Positions 40,950-51,600 of a stretch of DNA of 64,000 nt are shown piece after piece. Source of the DNA: JAWPMT01 sp965229785. GTDB taxonomy: Bacteria > Bacteroidota > Bacteroidia > Cytophagales > Cyclobacteriaceae. The notes beneath the pieces are model-generated. The model ran no database searches and was not told where the DNA came from. It was given only the letters and a program-made list of their open reading frames with translations. The DNA is taken from positions 434,001 to 498,000 of the forward strand of contig CBDDJS010000001.1 in NCBI GenBank assembly GCA_965229785.1, read 5' to 3'. How positions within the stretch are numbered: the stretch's first letter is position 1; every line of letters begins with the position of its first letter. The position numbers and the translations under genes are program-made.

Positions 40950-41393
40950 CTACCTGCCTCTTTTTCCACCCGGTCCTCGTCCAATTTTCATTTTATCAAA
41001 CTTCAACTTTTGCTCATCGTCGAGAAGTGCTCTTACTTCTATTCGATGGGCGATTTGTGCTTTTAGTAAGGCCGTTTGTATTCCTCCGATCTCATCGGTC
41101 AACCGGTTCACATCCCTTTCATTAGGATCGTCGTTAGCGACCAAATTGCTCAATTCGACCCTTTTGAGTTTCAATGTTTGCTGATCATTTTTGATGGCCT
41201 TCTCATGCTCAATGCGTAAAATTTTGATTTGGTCCTTTTGGGCGTCAGTGAGGTTCAACATGGCCATGCCTTTTTCTCTCCTATGTTCACGATCGTGATT
41301 TCCGCCATGTCGTCCCCTTTCTCCACGAAGAGGTTGTGCTATTGCACCAATTGTACATAGACCAATCAGTAAGATTAAAAATGTCCTTTTCAT
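40950..41393 (-). CDS. Periplasmic LTxxQ (Spy-like) protein
   Basis: The 147-residue product has a cleavable signal peptide (MKRTFLILLIGLCTIGAIAQ) and a His/Arg/Gly-rich segment (GRHGGNHDREHRREKG). A helical hairpin with LTDAQKDQIKILRIEHEKAI and LLDDEQKLKFDKMK follows, the LTxxQ-type pattern of Spy/CpxP chaperones and ZraP metal-binding proteins. The His-rich part may bind zinc or copper. It is encoded immediately upstream of the ECF sigma gene. Confidence 0.75.
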   Translation of the reverse strand: MKRTFLILLIGLCTIGAIAQPLRGERGRHGGNHDREHRREKGMAMLNLTDAQKDQIKILRIEHEKAIKNDQQTLKLKRVELSNLVANDDPNERDVNRLTDEIGGIQTALLKAQIAHRIEVRALLDDEQKLKFDKMKIGRGPGGKRGR

Positions 41394-41565
41394 ACTTGAA
41401 ATTCTGTTTGTGGGCCTGGGCCCCTTTTCTTTTTTTATTCTGAGTTATTATCTGGTTAGATGTCCATTTACATAAAACCTTGCGGTCTGGTGAATGGAAA
41501 ATTTTTTATTACCATAACTTTGACCGTTATTCCTTTGCTTGATTGCTACCGCATAATCGATCGAA

Positions 41566-44055
41566 ATGACCATAAAAAAACTACATAGATTGGTACTGCT
41601 ACTGGTACTGATCACGACCCAAAGTGTTCTTGCTCAACGCCCAAAGACTTACCACGCCGGTGAAGTGAGGCAAATGCTCAAAAAGCTCAACGTACTGGGA
41701 ACGGTGCTGTATGTAGCAGCACATCCCGACGATGAGAATACGAGTATGATTGCTTATTTCGCGAATGAAGAGCTGTACCGGACGGGGTATTTGGCGGCCA
41801 CCCGCGGTGATGGTGGACAAAACCTGATTGGCCCTGAAATCAGGGAAGGGTTGGGCATTATCCGAACACAGGAACTTTTGGCAGCCAGGAGAACGGATGG
41901 TGGTCAGCAGTTCTTTTCTAGAGCAAATGATTTTGGTTACTCCAAAAATTCCAATGAAACCCTGAATATTTGGGAAAAAGACAAGGTGCTTTCTGATTTT
42001 GTCCGGGTATTTAGAAAGTTCAGACCAGATGTGATCGTTACCAGGTTCACCCCAACTCTGGGAGGACACGGTCATCATCTTACTTCCGCTATTCTGGCGA
42101 AAGAGGCTTTCAAATTGGCGGGAGATCCGGAGGCATACCCGGAGCATAACCTGGAGCCCTGGCAGCCTTCAAAGGTTTTCTGGAATACTAGTTTTTGGTT
42201 TTACAGAGGACAAGAGTTCGATACAACAGAAATGGTATCAGTGGACGTGGGGAAATACAATCCGAATTTAGGACAATCTTACACGGAAATTTCGGCCTTG
42301 AGCCGTAGCATGCACAAGAGCCAGGGATTTGGGAGTACCGGCCGCAGAGGAATAAGCAAAGATTGGTTAGTCCAGTGGGAAGGTGAAAAAACCAAAGAGG
42401 TATTTGGCGGAATTGATGCGACCTGGTCTCGTGTAGAAGGGTCAGAAGAAGTGGCAGAATACCTGCAAATGGCAGAGGATAATTACGATCCACAAGATCC
42501 TACGGAATCATTGATGGCCTTGACCAAAGGAAAGCGTGCTTTATCAAGATTACCCGATCAGTTTTGGAAAGACGTCAAACTTAAAGAGATCGATGAGGCC
42601 ATTGCGGCTATTTCAGGGATGTATTTTGAAGTGGCGGCGGATGCCTATGCCTATGTGCCAGGAGATTCGATTCAATTGCGACTTGAAGGTATTTCCCGCA
42701 TTGGCAGCCAATTTAAGTTGAAGGAAGTACGTTTTGAACCTTGGGGTCAGACGCAGGATTTTAACGTGGAACTCAAAGCCAATCGACGTTTCAATCATGA
42801 CCTGAAAATGAAAATACCTGAAGCCATGCCACTCTCTCAACCTTATTGGTTGCGCGAAGCTTCTTCTTTGGGAATGTACACCGTAAATGACCAGAAGATG
42901 ATTGGCTTGCCGGAAAATCCCTCTGCCATGAAGGCTACTTTTCTGGTGCAATTAGAAGAGCAATTCCTGGAGTTTAACGTTCCCATAGTATTCAAAAGAA
43001 ATGACCCGGTAGATGGCGAAACCTATCGCCCAATAGCCATCACACCACCAGTAATGGTGAACATGGAAAGTGAAGTACTGGTATTCGGAGATAACCAAAG
43101 CAGGCCGATTGCCGTGACAGTAACTTCAGGAAGGGCGAATACCCGGGGGCGTTTACAGTTGGATTTGCCCAAAGGATGGTCGTCTACACCGGAATTTCAA
43201 GATTTTGAACTGTCCATTAAGGGAGAAGAGCAGGTGTTTACGTTTAGTATCACTCCTTCTAAAAAGGCCAGTGTCAACTTTGTTTCAGCTTCAGCTACTT
43301 TAGCCGATGGTTCCAAATGGGACAAAGGCATCAATGTCATAGCCTATGACCATATTCCCGCGCAGACCACTTTTCCTGATTCACGGGTGAAGCTGGTGAA
43401 ACTTGATCTAAAAAAAGCAGGCGATAAATTAGGTTATATCGCCGGTGCGGGTGACGTGGTGGCCGATAACCTACGTCAAATTGGCTATGAGGTAGATGAC
43501 CTGGCGAAAGAAGATATTTCCGCTGAAAATCTTGGGCAGTACGATGCAGTTATTTTAGGCGTTCGAGCCTTTAATACAGTGGATTGGCTTTCTTACAAAA
43601 ATGAAGAGTTGTTCAAATATGTGGAGAATGGGGGGACCATGCTTGTGCAGTATAATACCAATCGCAGGTTGGTCACAGAGCAAGTAGCTCCCTACGACCT
43701 GACCCTTAGCAGAGACAGGGTAACGGTGGAAGAAGCAGAAGTTCGCATGCTGGCTCCTGATCATGCGGTTTTGAACAAACCGAATAAGATCACTTCCAAA
43801 GACTTTGATGGATGGGTGCAGGAACGAGGCTTATATTTTCCGAACCAATGGGCAGAAGAATTCACACCTGTTTTGAGTTCTAATGATGAAGGTGAAACTC
43901 CGAAAGATGGTGGATTATTGGTGGCTAAATACGGAAAAGGTCACTATGTCTACTCTGGTTATTCCTGGTTCAGAGAATTGCCCGCGGGAGTGCCTGGTGC
44001 TTACCGACTCTTTGTCAATTTAATTTCCCTGGGAGACGGTAAACCCTCCAACTAA
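41566..44055 (+). CDS. PIG-L family deacetylase with C-terminal ThuA-like domain
   Basis: This 829-residue exported protein has a signal peptide (1-23). It has the PIG-L catalytic module with AHPDDE (52-57, zinc site and base), TRGDGGQN, and TLGGHGHHLTS supplying a third metal ligand. A central segment (about 480-590) looks like a NEW3-type beta sandwich. The C-terminal part (from about 610) has YDAVILGVRAFNT and YVENGGTMLVQYN, as in ThuA/class-I glutamine-amidotransferase-like folds. Deacetylation of an N-acetyl sugar derivative is the family's chemistry, and the substrate is unknown. The next gene starts 6 bases on. Confidence 0.88.
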   Translation: MTIKKLHRLVLLLVLITTQSVLAQRPKTYHAGEVRQMLKKLNVLGTVLYVAAHPDDENTSMIAYFANEELYRTGYLAATRGDGGQNLIGPEIREGLGIIRTQELLAARRTDGGQQFFSRANDFGYSKNSNETLNIWEKDKVLSDFVRVFRKFRPDVIVTRFTPTLGGHGHHLTSAILAKEAFKLAGDPEAYPEHNLEPWQPSKVFWNTSFWFYRGQEFDTTEMVSVDVGKYNPNLGQSYTEISALSRSMHKSQGFGSTGRRGISKDWLVQWEGEKTKEVFGGIDATWSRVEGSEEVAEYLQMAEDNYDPQDPTESLMALTKGKRALSRLPDQFWKDVKLKEIDEAIAAISGMYFEVAADAYAYVPGDSIQLRLEGISRIGSQFKLKEVRFEPWGQTQDFNVELKANRRFNHDLKMKIPEAMPLSQPYWLREASSLGMYTVNDQKMIGLPENPSAMKATFLVQLEEQFLEFNVPIVFKRNDPVDGETYRPIAITPPVMVNMESEVLVFGDNQSRPIAVTVTSGRANTRGRLQLDLPKGWSSTPEFQDFELSIKGEEQVFTFSITPSKKASVNFVSASATLADGSKWDKGINVIAYDHIPAQTTFPDSRVKLVKLDLKKAGDKLGYIAGAGDVVADNLRQIGYEVDDLAKEDISAENLGQYDAVILGVRAFNTVDWLSYKNEELFKYVENGGTMLVQYNTNRRLVTEQVAPYDLTLSRDRVTVEEAEVRMLAPDHAVLNKPNKITSKDFDGWVQERGLYFPNQWAEEFTPVLSSNDEGETPKDGGLLVAKYGKGHYVYSGYSWFRELPAGVPGAYRLFVNLISLGDGKPSN

Positions 44056-44061
44056 TTTTTT

Positions 44062-45750
44062 ATGAATTACATCGATCTCTTCGTCCTCGGAGTTACGTTG
44101 ATCTTTATTGTTGTCTATGGAGTCTGGAAAACACGTGGGCAACAAAGTATGGACAGCTACTTACGTGGAGATAATACCTTAAAATGGGGCACCATTGGGT
44201 TATCTGTGATGGCTACTCAGGCCAGTGCAATTACTTTTATTTCCACACCCGGTCAGGCTTATGAAAGTGGGATGGGTTTTGTGCAGAACTATTTTGGACT
44301 ACCTTTTGCTTTGCTCATCGTTTCGTTTGTATTCATACCCATTTACTACAAGCTCAATGTCATTACGGCCTATGAATACCTGGAAAGCCGTTTCGATGCA
44401 AAAACACGTGCTTTAGGTGCTTTCTTGTTCCTGGTTCAGCGGGGTTTGGCGGCAGGTATTACCATTTATGCACCAGCAATCATTCTTTCCTCTATTCTTG
44501 ACTGGAACTTGAATTTTACCATTATTGTGACGGGAATTTTGGTGATCATTTATACGGTTTCGGGAGGAACCAAGGCGGTTAGCATTACCCAAAAGCAACA
44601 GATGGCGGTGATTATGGGGGGCATGTTTCTGGCATTCTTTATCCTGATCAACTACATATCCGAGTACGTATCATTTACGGAGGCATTTAGCATTGCCAGT
44701 GTTTTGAATAAAACACAAGCCGTGGATTTCGATTTCAGTTTTGAAAAACGTTATACGATCTGGTCAGGTATTGCTGGAGGACTCTTTTTGTCCCTTTCGT
44801 ATTTTGGAACGGACCAGTCTCAGGTTCAAAGATACCTTGGGGGTAAGGACGCACGGGAAAGTAAAATGGGCTTGATGTTCAACGCGATTTTCAAGATCCC
44901 CATGCAGCTGTTTATCCTGTTTGTAGGGGTGATGGTTTATGTTTTTTATGTCTTTTACACCCCTCCGGTCCATTTCAAAGAACAGTCATTGGAACAAGTA
45001 GCTGCCAGCGATCAGGCAGATCAGTTGGAGTTACTTGAAGCGAAATATGCCGCTGCCATAGAGGAACGAAAATATGGGGCGATGGAATACATTGAGTCGG
45101 GAGATGCCCGAAGACTGCAGGCAGCAGACCAGATTTCTAATGCCATCAGACAGGAAACCAAAGACCTAATTACAGAAGTTGATTCGGAGATCGCTACGAA
45201 GGATTCGGATTATGTATTCCTGACTTTCATTCTGAATTATTTACCCCATGGAATTATCGGATTACTGATTGCCGTGATTTTATCGGCAGCCATGTCCAGT
45301 ACCTCCTCGGAGATCAGTGCATTGGCCTCTACTACCGCTGTGGATTTTTACAAGCGATGGTGGAAAAAAGAAGGTTCGGACGGACATTACCTTTTGGCAT
45401 CAAAAGGACTGATGCTGATGTGGGGGATCCTGGCGATTCTATTTGCTTTATTGGCTCAAAGTTCTGAAAACCTGATTGAGGCCGTTAATATCATAGGCTC
45501 CATATTTTATGGAACCATTCTGGGTATTTTCCTGATCGCCTTTTTCTTCAAATTCCTGGGCGGAACTGCCACATTCTATGGGACTATTTTGGCCCAGGGA
45601 GTCGTATTGGCTTGCCATTTTCTGGCTCAGGCGGATATCATTCAGATTGGCTATTTGTGGTACAATGCCATCGGTCTGGGATTGACGGTATTATTTGCCA
45701 TCATGATCCAGGTCATCCTTCATAAGCCTTCGGTCAAAACCGATGACTGA
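44062..45750 (+). CDS. Sodium:solute symporter (SSS family)
   Basis: The 562-residue protein has about 13-14 membrane helices. LRGDNTLKWGTIGLSVMATQASAITFISTPGQAY is the usual start of the SSS core, and SLSYFGTDQSQVQRYLG is the conserved helix-6 region, near the sodium site. A long hydrophilic loop (about residues 310-380) with many Ala, Glu and Asp separates the two halves. It directly follows a PIG-L deacetylase, a pairing seen in Bacteroidota. It may import the deacetylated product. That is inference. Confidence 0.9.
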   Translation: MNYIDLFVLGVTLIFIVVYGVWKTRGQQSMDSYLRGDNTLKWGTIGLSVMATQASAITFISTPGQAYESGMGFVQNYFGLPFALLIVSFVFIPIYYKLNVITAYEYLESRFDAKTRALGAFLFLVQRGLAAGITIYAPAIILSSILDWNLNFTIIVTGILVIIYTVSGGTKAVSITQKQQMAVIMGGMFLAFFILINYISEYVSFTEAFSIASVLNKTQAVDFDFSFEKRYTIWSGIAGGLFLSLSYFGTDQSQVQRYLGGKDARESKMGLMFNAIFKIPMQLFILFVGVMVYVFYVFYTPPVHFKEQSLEQVAASDQADQLELLEAKYAAAIEERKYGAMEYIESGDARRLQAADQISNAIRQETKDLITEVDSEIATKDSDYVFLTFILNYLPHGIIGLLIAVILSAAMSSTSSEISALASTTAVDFYKRWWKKEGSDGHYLLASKGLMLMWGILAILFALLAQSSENLIEAVNIIGSIFYGTILGIFLIAFFFKFLGGTATFYGTILAQGVVLACHFLAQADIIQIGYLWYNAIGLGLTVLFAIMIQVILHKPSVKTDD

Positions 45751-46399
45751 TAAGGATCCAAATTGGGACCAACTTCCAAGATTATCGCAGGAATTTTATA
45801 CCCGCGATGATGTAGTTCAGCTCGCTAAAGACCTGGTTGGGAAGTATGTGTTTACAAAATTTGAAGATCAGGTAACTGGTGGCAGAATCATTGAAACAGA
45901 AGCGTATTCCGGGAGATACGATAAGGCCTGTCACGCCTTTCTGAAAAGGACTAAGCGCACCGAGATCATGTATCAGACCGGTGGCATCGCCTACATCTAT
46001 TTGTGTTACGGTATTCATCACATGTTCAATATTGTGACCAATAAAGCCGGATTAGCAGATGCTGTGTTGGTTCGTGCCATAGAACCAGTTATGGGATTGG
46101 ACCGCATCATTGAACGGAGAGGTGGAGATAAAAAATACGCCCTGACCAGAGGTCCTGGTGCTCTTGGACAAGCATTGGGCTTTCATAAATCCCAGACGGG
46201 TACCTCATTAATTGAAAGTGAGGTGATGTGGTTGGCAGAAGATGGCAAGTCCGTCTCTCCCAAACTTGAAGTGGATCGAAGGGTAGGTGTGGATTATGCT
46301 CAGGAAGACGCCTTATTGCCCTGGCGTTTTTTTGAGAAGGGCAGCAAGTGGGTGAGTAAGAAAGTACAGAAGCCCCTGATATTGGAAAAAAAGAGCTAG
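45743..46399 (+). CDS. mpg: Alkyladenine (3-methyladenine) DNA glycosylase
   Basis: The 218-residue protein is an AAG/MPG-type glycosylase: ARDLVGKY-like opening (AKDLVGKYV), GRIIETEAYSG with the catalytic Glu, RTEIMYQTGGIAYIYLCYGIHHMFNIVTN with the intercalating region, and LTRGPGALGQALG near the substrate pocket. It removes alkylated purines in base-excision repair. It overlaps the symporter gene by 8 bases and so is in the PIG-L operon, although no functional link is apparent. Confidence 0.92.
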   Translation: MTDKDPNWDQLPRLSQEFYTRDDVVQLAKDLVGKYVFTKFEDQVTGGRIIETEAYSGRYDKACHAFLKRTKRTEIMYQTGGIAYIYLCYGIHHMFNIVTNKAGLADAVLVRAIEPVMGLDRIIERRGGDKKYALTRGPGALGQALGFHKSQTGTSLIESEVMWLAEDGKSVSPKLEVDRRVGVDYAQEDALLPWRFFEKGSKWVSKKVQKPLILEKKS

Positions 46400-46405
46400 A
46401 AAAGT

Positions 46406-47323
46406 ATGCTACTACTGGATTCAGCGACCAAAGATCTTACCCCATGGCTGGAAGCCTTTGAAGAATACCTTCCGGGCGAAGTGAGTATATGGGATGAATT
46501 AAAAGATCCACACAAAGTTGAAATGGCGGTGGTCTGGGGTCACAGAAAAGACTTGTTCAGGCACCTTCCTAATTTAAAAGTGGTGGCTTCTCTGGGGGCA
46601 GGAGTCGATCATATTGTACATGACCCGCTACTCCCGGATCATGTACAGGTTTCAAAAGTGATAAGTGATCACCTGAGTGGCCCAATGAGTAATTTCTGTA
46701 TTGGTGCAGTGATGTATTTTCATCGGCAGTTCGACAAGTACCTGGAAGATAAAAGAAACAAAGTATGGGATCAGCAATTCGATCCCGAAGTACCTGTTAG
46801 TATTGGTATTCTGGGCCTGGGCACACTTGGAACAAACCTGGCGAAAAAACTGAGATTTTTAGGTTTTGAAGTACATGGATTAAGCCGGAGCAAAAAACAA
46901 CTTGAGGGCGTTCAGACCTATGTTTATGAGGATTTGGATGCCTTTTTGGGTAATATCAATATGCTCATTTGCATGTTGCCTGCCACACCCGAAACGAAAG
47001 AGGTTCTGTGTGGCGATTTGTTCAATAAGATGCCAAAAGGCTCATTTCTGATCAACGTGGGACGAGGACATCAGCAGAGAGATGCCGATATTATTGAAGC
47101 GCTGGATTCAGGACAGTTAGCAGGTGCTTTTCTGGATGTCTTTCCAGTAGAGCCTCCCGCAAAAGAAAGCCCAATTTGGCAACACCCTAAAGTATTCATT
47201 ACTCCACACATTGCCGTAGTGACCAAACTGGAAGCAGCCGTTCCACAAATTGTAGACAATTACCAACGAATGAGATCTGGTAAGTCGCTCTTGAATTTGA
47301 TCGATCGTCAGAAGGGGTATTAG
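46406..47323 (+). CDS. D-isomer-specific 2-hydroxyacid dehydrogenase
   Basis: The 305-residue NAD(P)-dependent dehydrogenase has ASLGAGVDHI in the substrate domain and the dinucleotide motif GILGLGTLGTNLAKKL. It keeps the triad as Arg in NVGRG, Glu in VFPVEP and His in TPHIAVVT. The short N-terminal domain and the MLPATPETKE stretch place it near glyoxylate/hydroxypyruvate reductase A (GhrA). It is last in the four-gene unit, 6 bases after the glycosylase. Confidence 0.88.
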   Translation: MLLLDSATKDLTPWLEAFEEYLPGEVSIWDELKDPHKVEMAVVWGHRKDLFRHLPNLKVVASLGAGVDHIVHDPLLPDHVQVSKVISDHLSGPMSNFCIGAVMYFHRQFDKYLEDKRNKVWDQQFDPEVPVSIGILGLGTLGTNLAKKLRFLGFEVHGLSRSKKQLEGVQTYVYEDLDAFLGNINMLICMLPATPETKEVLCGDLFNKMPKGSFLINVGRGHQQRDADIIEALDSGQLAGAFLDVFPVEPPAKESPIWQHPKVFITPHIAVVTKLEAAVPQIVDNYQRMRSGKSLLNLIDRQKGY

Positions 47324-47476
47324 GAATAACAATCGAATAAACTTTTTATCAATAATTAAGGCAAAGGATCAGCGATAAAGAATTTTCTCAGATTGATATT
47401 TTGAAAGGTGACTAATTACCGCTATACTTGAATTCAGAAACGGCTTTTTGCTAAACGACTAAATTAAAATAACAAG

Positions 47477-48016
47477 ATGAATGATAGTAAATCTCTATTG
47501 CAGATTAAGCTTTTAAACTTTTTGGTCATTGCTATTGTAGTGGGGTGGATTGCTTATTCCTACGCAACCAAATCAAAGATTGCCTTTGTAGATTCCAACC
47601 GCCTGGTTGAGAATTATGAAGGAATGAAGGCGGCGAGAGCGGCATTTCAACAAAGATCCCTTCAGTGGCAGGCGAACATTGACACATTAACGACCGAATT
47701 TAAACGGGCAGTAGATGAGTTTGAGGGAAATAAAGAAAAACTATCGGCCAAAGAAGCTGACCTTTCAAAACAGTTGATCGAATCAAAAAGGAAACAACTC
47801 GTTGATTATCAGCAAGCGATTCAACAACAAGCAGAACAGGAAGATTATCAGATGACCCAAAAGGTACTTACTGAAGTAAATGGGTTGATCAATGACTATG
47901 CGGAGCAACAAGGATATGATATCGTGTTGGGAGCTTCGGGTAATGGCAATATTGTATATGCCAAAGAATACATGGACATCACTGAAGACGTGATCGACAT
48001 GTTGAATACAAAATAA
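47477..48016 (+). CDS. OmpH/Skp-family periplasmic chaperone with N-terminal anchor
   Basis: The 179-residue protein has one N-terminal membrane helix (KLLNFLVIAIVVGWIAYSYA) with no clear signal-peptidase site. The OmpH start SKIAFVDSNRLVENYEGMK follows. Long charged helices come next (LQWQANIDTLTTEFKRAVDEF, then KEADLSKQLIESKRK), giving the jellyfish-like tentacles. The C-terminal strand has YDIVLGASGNGNIVYAKEYMDITEDV. Skp proteins hold unfolded outer-membrane and surface proteins in the periplasm. The next genes encode a lipoprotein and two giant secreted proteins, likely clients. Confidence 0.85.
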   Translation: MNDSKSLLQIKLLNFLVIAIVVGWIAYSYATKSKIAFVDSNRLVENYEGMKAARAAFQQRSLQWQANIDTLTTEFKRAVDEFEGNKEKLSAKEADLSKQLIESKRKQLVDYQQAIQQQAEQEDYQMTQKVLTEVNGLINDYAEQQGYDIVLGASGNGNIVYAKEYMDITEDVIDMLNTK

Positions 48017-48048
48017 TACAGCCGCAAAAGGCGCAACTAAAATACATA

Positions 48049-48669
48049 ATGGCAAAACGACTTTTACAGGGATACTTGTATCCATTGATGTTGGTGCTTG
48101 TAATGTGGGGATGTACCCCCGAAATCCTAAATGAAAGGGATTTGAATGCGTACATTCAGGATTCCTCACATGGACTCAAGAAGAAGAAGGACGTAGGTCC
48201 TATAGGTTTGAGTGTAACTTATCGCCCGACCGACTTTCTTATCTATCAGGAATTGGGAAAAGACAAAGATCCCGGAAAGCGGGCTTTGTTAGAGAAGAAG
48301 TACAAAAACCATGTGTATTTCCTGTTAGATCTACAGGCCGGAGATCGTGATATTTTGTATGGAGCCTCTTTGAATCAGGCAGATTTCAGCGGGAAACTTC
48401 AAACTCTGTCTTTCAATATGGGTGCTTACACGCAGTTGGTCACTTCTTCACAAGACACCATTCCGGTCGCTGATTATATCTACAACCGAAATTTTGGGGT
48501 CAGCAAAAGCAGCACATTGCTATTTGTATTTGATAAAGAAAAAATTGAAGGCTCCGAGTCCTTCGCCTTTCATCTGGAAGAGTTTGGTTTCAATACTGGC
48601 CTCCAAAGATTTGAATTCACAACAAAAGACTTATTCACAACACCAAAACTTGCAGAACTCCAATGGTAA
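48049..48669 (+). CDS. Lipoprotein preceding the SpvB/RHS pair
   Basis: The 206-residue product has a lipoprotein signal with lipobox MWGC (Cys22). The mature part is unrecognised, with a basic patch (GLKKKKD) and several strands (IGLSVTYRPTDFLIYQELG). Its last seven bases overlap the start of the 1900-residue protein gene, so the two are coupled in translation. A role in anchoring or displaying the giant proteins at the outer membrane is plausible and unproven. Confidence 0.7.
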   Translation: MAKRLLQGYLYPLMLVLVMWGCTPEILNERDLNAYIQDSSHGLKKKKDVGPIGLSVTYRPTDFLIYQELGKDKDPGKRALLEKKYKNHVYFLLDLQAGDRDILYGASLNQADFSGKLQTLSFNMGAYTQLVTSSQDTIPVADYIYNRNFGVSKSSTLLFVFDKEKIEGSESFAFHLEEFGFNTGLQRFEFTTKDLFTTPKLAELQW

Positions 48670-51600
48670 GACAAAACAACAAATCCATCATTACCATATT
48701 ACGCCGCTATTCCAAAGTGATCACGGCGTTTTTGGTCGTTAATTTTCTCACATCACTGGTCTATCCGATGGCGTCATTTGCGTTGACGAGTGGACCTACG
48801 GCACCGGACTTTGCTTCCTTCGAACCAGTTGACGTGACCGATATGGTAGACCTGCAAACTGGAGATTTTGCTTATAACATGCCACTATTAGAAGTTCCTG
48901 GGCCCGCTGGAGGATACCCCATTTCTTTGGGTTATCATGCCGGTATACAAACTAATCAGGAAGCTTCTTGGGTGGGCCTTGGCTGGACTTTAAACCCCGG
49001 AGCTATCAACCGTAGTGTCAATGGGTTTGCAGACGACTTTACGGACGTAGAGAACATTACACGATCTTTTTGGAGTGGAGGCACAACTGATGAATTGAGA
49101 GTAGGGGTAACCATAGGTTTGCCAGGGTCACCGGCTTCTGTGTCAGGAGGATTATCAGTGGCGAGCGATAGCTATAGAGGCCTTAAAGGTAAAGTGGGTT
49201 ATTATTCCGGCGTAGGAGCGGGATTCGGTGGCAGAGGTTTGGGTGTTAATCTTGGTTATTCCTATGGAGATAATCCTGTTACTGGCTTTAGTCAAAACGG
49301 AAGCCTTGGATTGAGTTATTCCAGAAGCGTCGGCGGAACGGCTTTGAACTTGACGGGAAGTGCTGGACTCTCAACGAATTTTAATAGTGTAAGTTTTGGA
49401 CTAAATGGAGGCGTTTCAGCCACAAATCTCAGAAGTGGACGTACTCAGAGCTTGTTAGGAGCGAGTTTAAGTTCGGCAAACGGCGGTTCCGTTTCAGCAT
49501 CAGTTGGAGGCTTTTCCAGTAATATTCATAACTCGAATGCAGGTAGAATAAGTAGCTCTACTCGTGGTTTTGGTATTTCCATACCGATTCATAAGGGTGT
49601 TTGGCTTGATATTGCCAAAACCAACTATCGATATTGGATAGATGAGATGCTGTCTGTTTCGACCAATGGGGCGATGAATTTCGATGGGGCTGGGGCAGAT
49701 CTTGAAACCACGGCATTCGACGTATATACTAATCCCGACGAAGATCTATTTGTGAATGATATTGATGATTCTGATAAGACTTTAGGAGGGACTTTTGCGG
49801 AATATGATCATTACAATGTTACAGCACAGGGAGTAGGAGGTCCAATAAGACCATATGCCTTTCAGCGACATCTTTATAGACAGAATAAAGGAGAAGAGGT
49901 TATTCATTATGAGACGGGAAATAATACTGATCGACCCGAATTTCGATTCGTGGGTGATTTTTCCAATCGATATGAATATGATGCGGGAACGATCAAAAAG
50001 AAAGGGGAAGATGGTACTACTGACCCAGTTTCATACGCATTCGGTACACCGAGAACCGGAGAGGCTAATGATGATACCGATGGATTGGGTGGTATTAGTC
50101 AGACAAAGCTGTATGGAAGTAAAGACGTAGAATATTTCACGAATGCTGAAATCACTACGTTTCAACAAAATCTTGACGATAATATTTCACCGACGGGACG
50201 ATTTATCAATTTCATTAACAACCAATCTACAGGCTTCATCAGAAATCCGGACTTGGGTGATCAAATAGGTGGTTTCATTGTGACCAATGAAAGTGGAGTT
50301 AGATACCACTATACACTACCGGCGTATTCTTATGGGGAGAAAATGTATTCGGAACGGATTGATGTCCAGGCTAGTGAAAAAGACTACAATCTAAAAGTTC
50401 AACCAGAGCCATATGCTTATATCTGGCATCTGACTGCAATTACCGGACCAGACTTTGTAGATCGCGGTGGGGGTGCCAGTGGTTCGGATCCGGACGGAAT
50501 CTTATCTGATGATGACTGGGGATATTGGGTGGAATTTGATTACGGACTTTGGACTGAAAAGTATCATTGGCGCAACCCTGGCGTGGGCTATAATCGTGAC
50601 TTAGATGGAAATTTTCAAAACGCTTCTAATGGCACAAAAGAATTGTATTATTTAGATGCAGTCAAAACAAGGAGCCATACTGCATTATTTCATAAGAGTG
50701 TAAGAGCGGATGCGAAAAGTAGAAACAATTATGCGACATTAGGAGGAAAAGCGACGGAGGAAGCATTTCATACTTCTTCCATTTGGCAAACGACCATTGG
50801 AGGTACTACCATTTTTAGGGCTCCCGTACCTTCATTGAGGCTTGATAGCATTCAATTGGTGCAGAATGAAGATTTACCAGCTCGAACTTTCACTGACATA
50901 AAAGCCACGAATGAGAGTTTGTGTCTACATGAGAATGATCTCGTTTCAGGAGGAGGATGTTTTGATAATCCCGTTAATGCTATTCCTGGCACGGTTTCAT
51001 ATTTTAGTACAAGTGAGTTTTTCTCGAAAAATGTACTGGACAATGGCGATTTGGTGGAAGGTGAAATACCTGCTTTAAGAACTATTAAGTTTAATTACTC
51101 TTATGAACTTCAGCCTGAAACGATTAACAGTTATGATGAAGAGGCTTGGATTTATACGGAACCACACCTTCCTGATACTGATTTTTCAGAGCTCGAATCT
51201 TTAGGGAAATTGACGCTGGAAGGTGTCCAGTTTGCTGGCAGAGATGGTAAGAGCCTTGTACCGGAAACGACCTTTTCTTATGATCTTAAAGATGAAGGTT
51301 ACTACACCACCTTATCTGCAACAAATGCATTACAAAATTATGAAGGCCTGACGGAAGGGGACCTTATTAAAGCCACCCGTACGACGGATAATGCAACTGC
51401 ATATTACTATGTATTCAAAGGTGGTTTGATCACTTTCATTAAACCCTTGGGTAAAGTGACTTTTAATGTTGGAGATCCGATATTAGTCCAAAAGACGAAA
51501 AATGCACCCTATGATCCTGACGCCAGAGACATCTGGGGAATGTATAAAGCAGATGTGAACATGGATCTGGTGGTAGATAATGAGATACTCGCCCGTTTCG

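Noticed and set aside
41599..42147. 182-codon minus-strand frame inside the PIG-L gene
   Set aside because: It lies opposite the conserved catalytic domain and has no independent motif.
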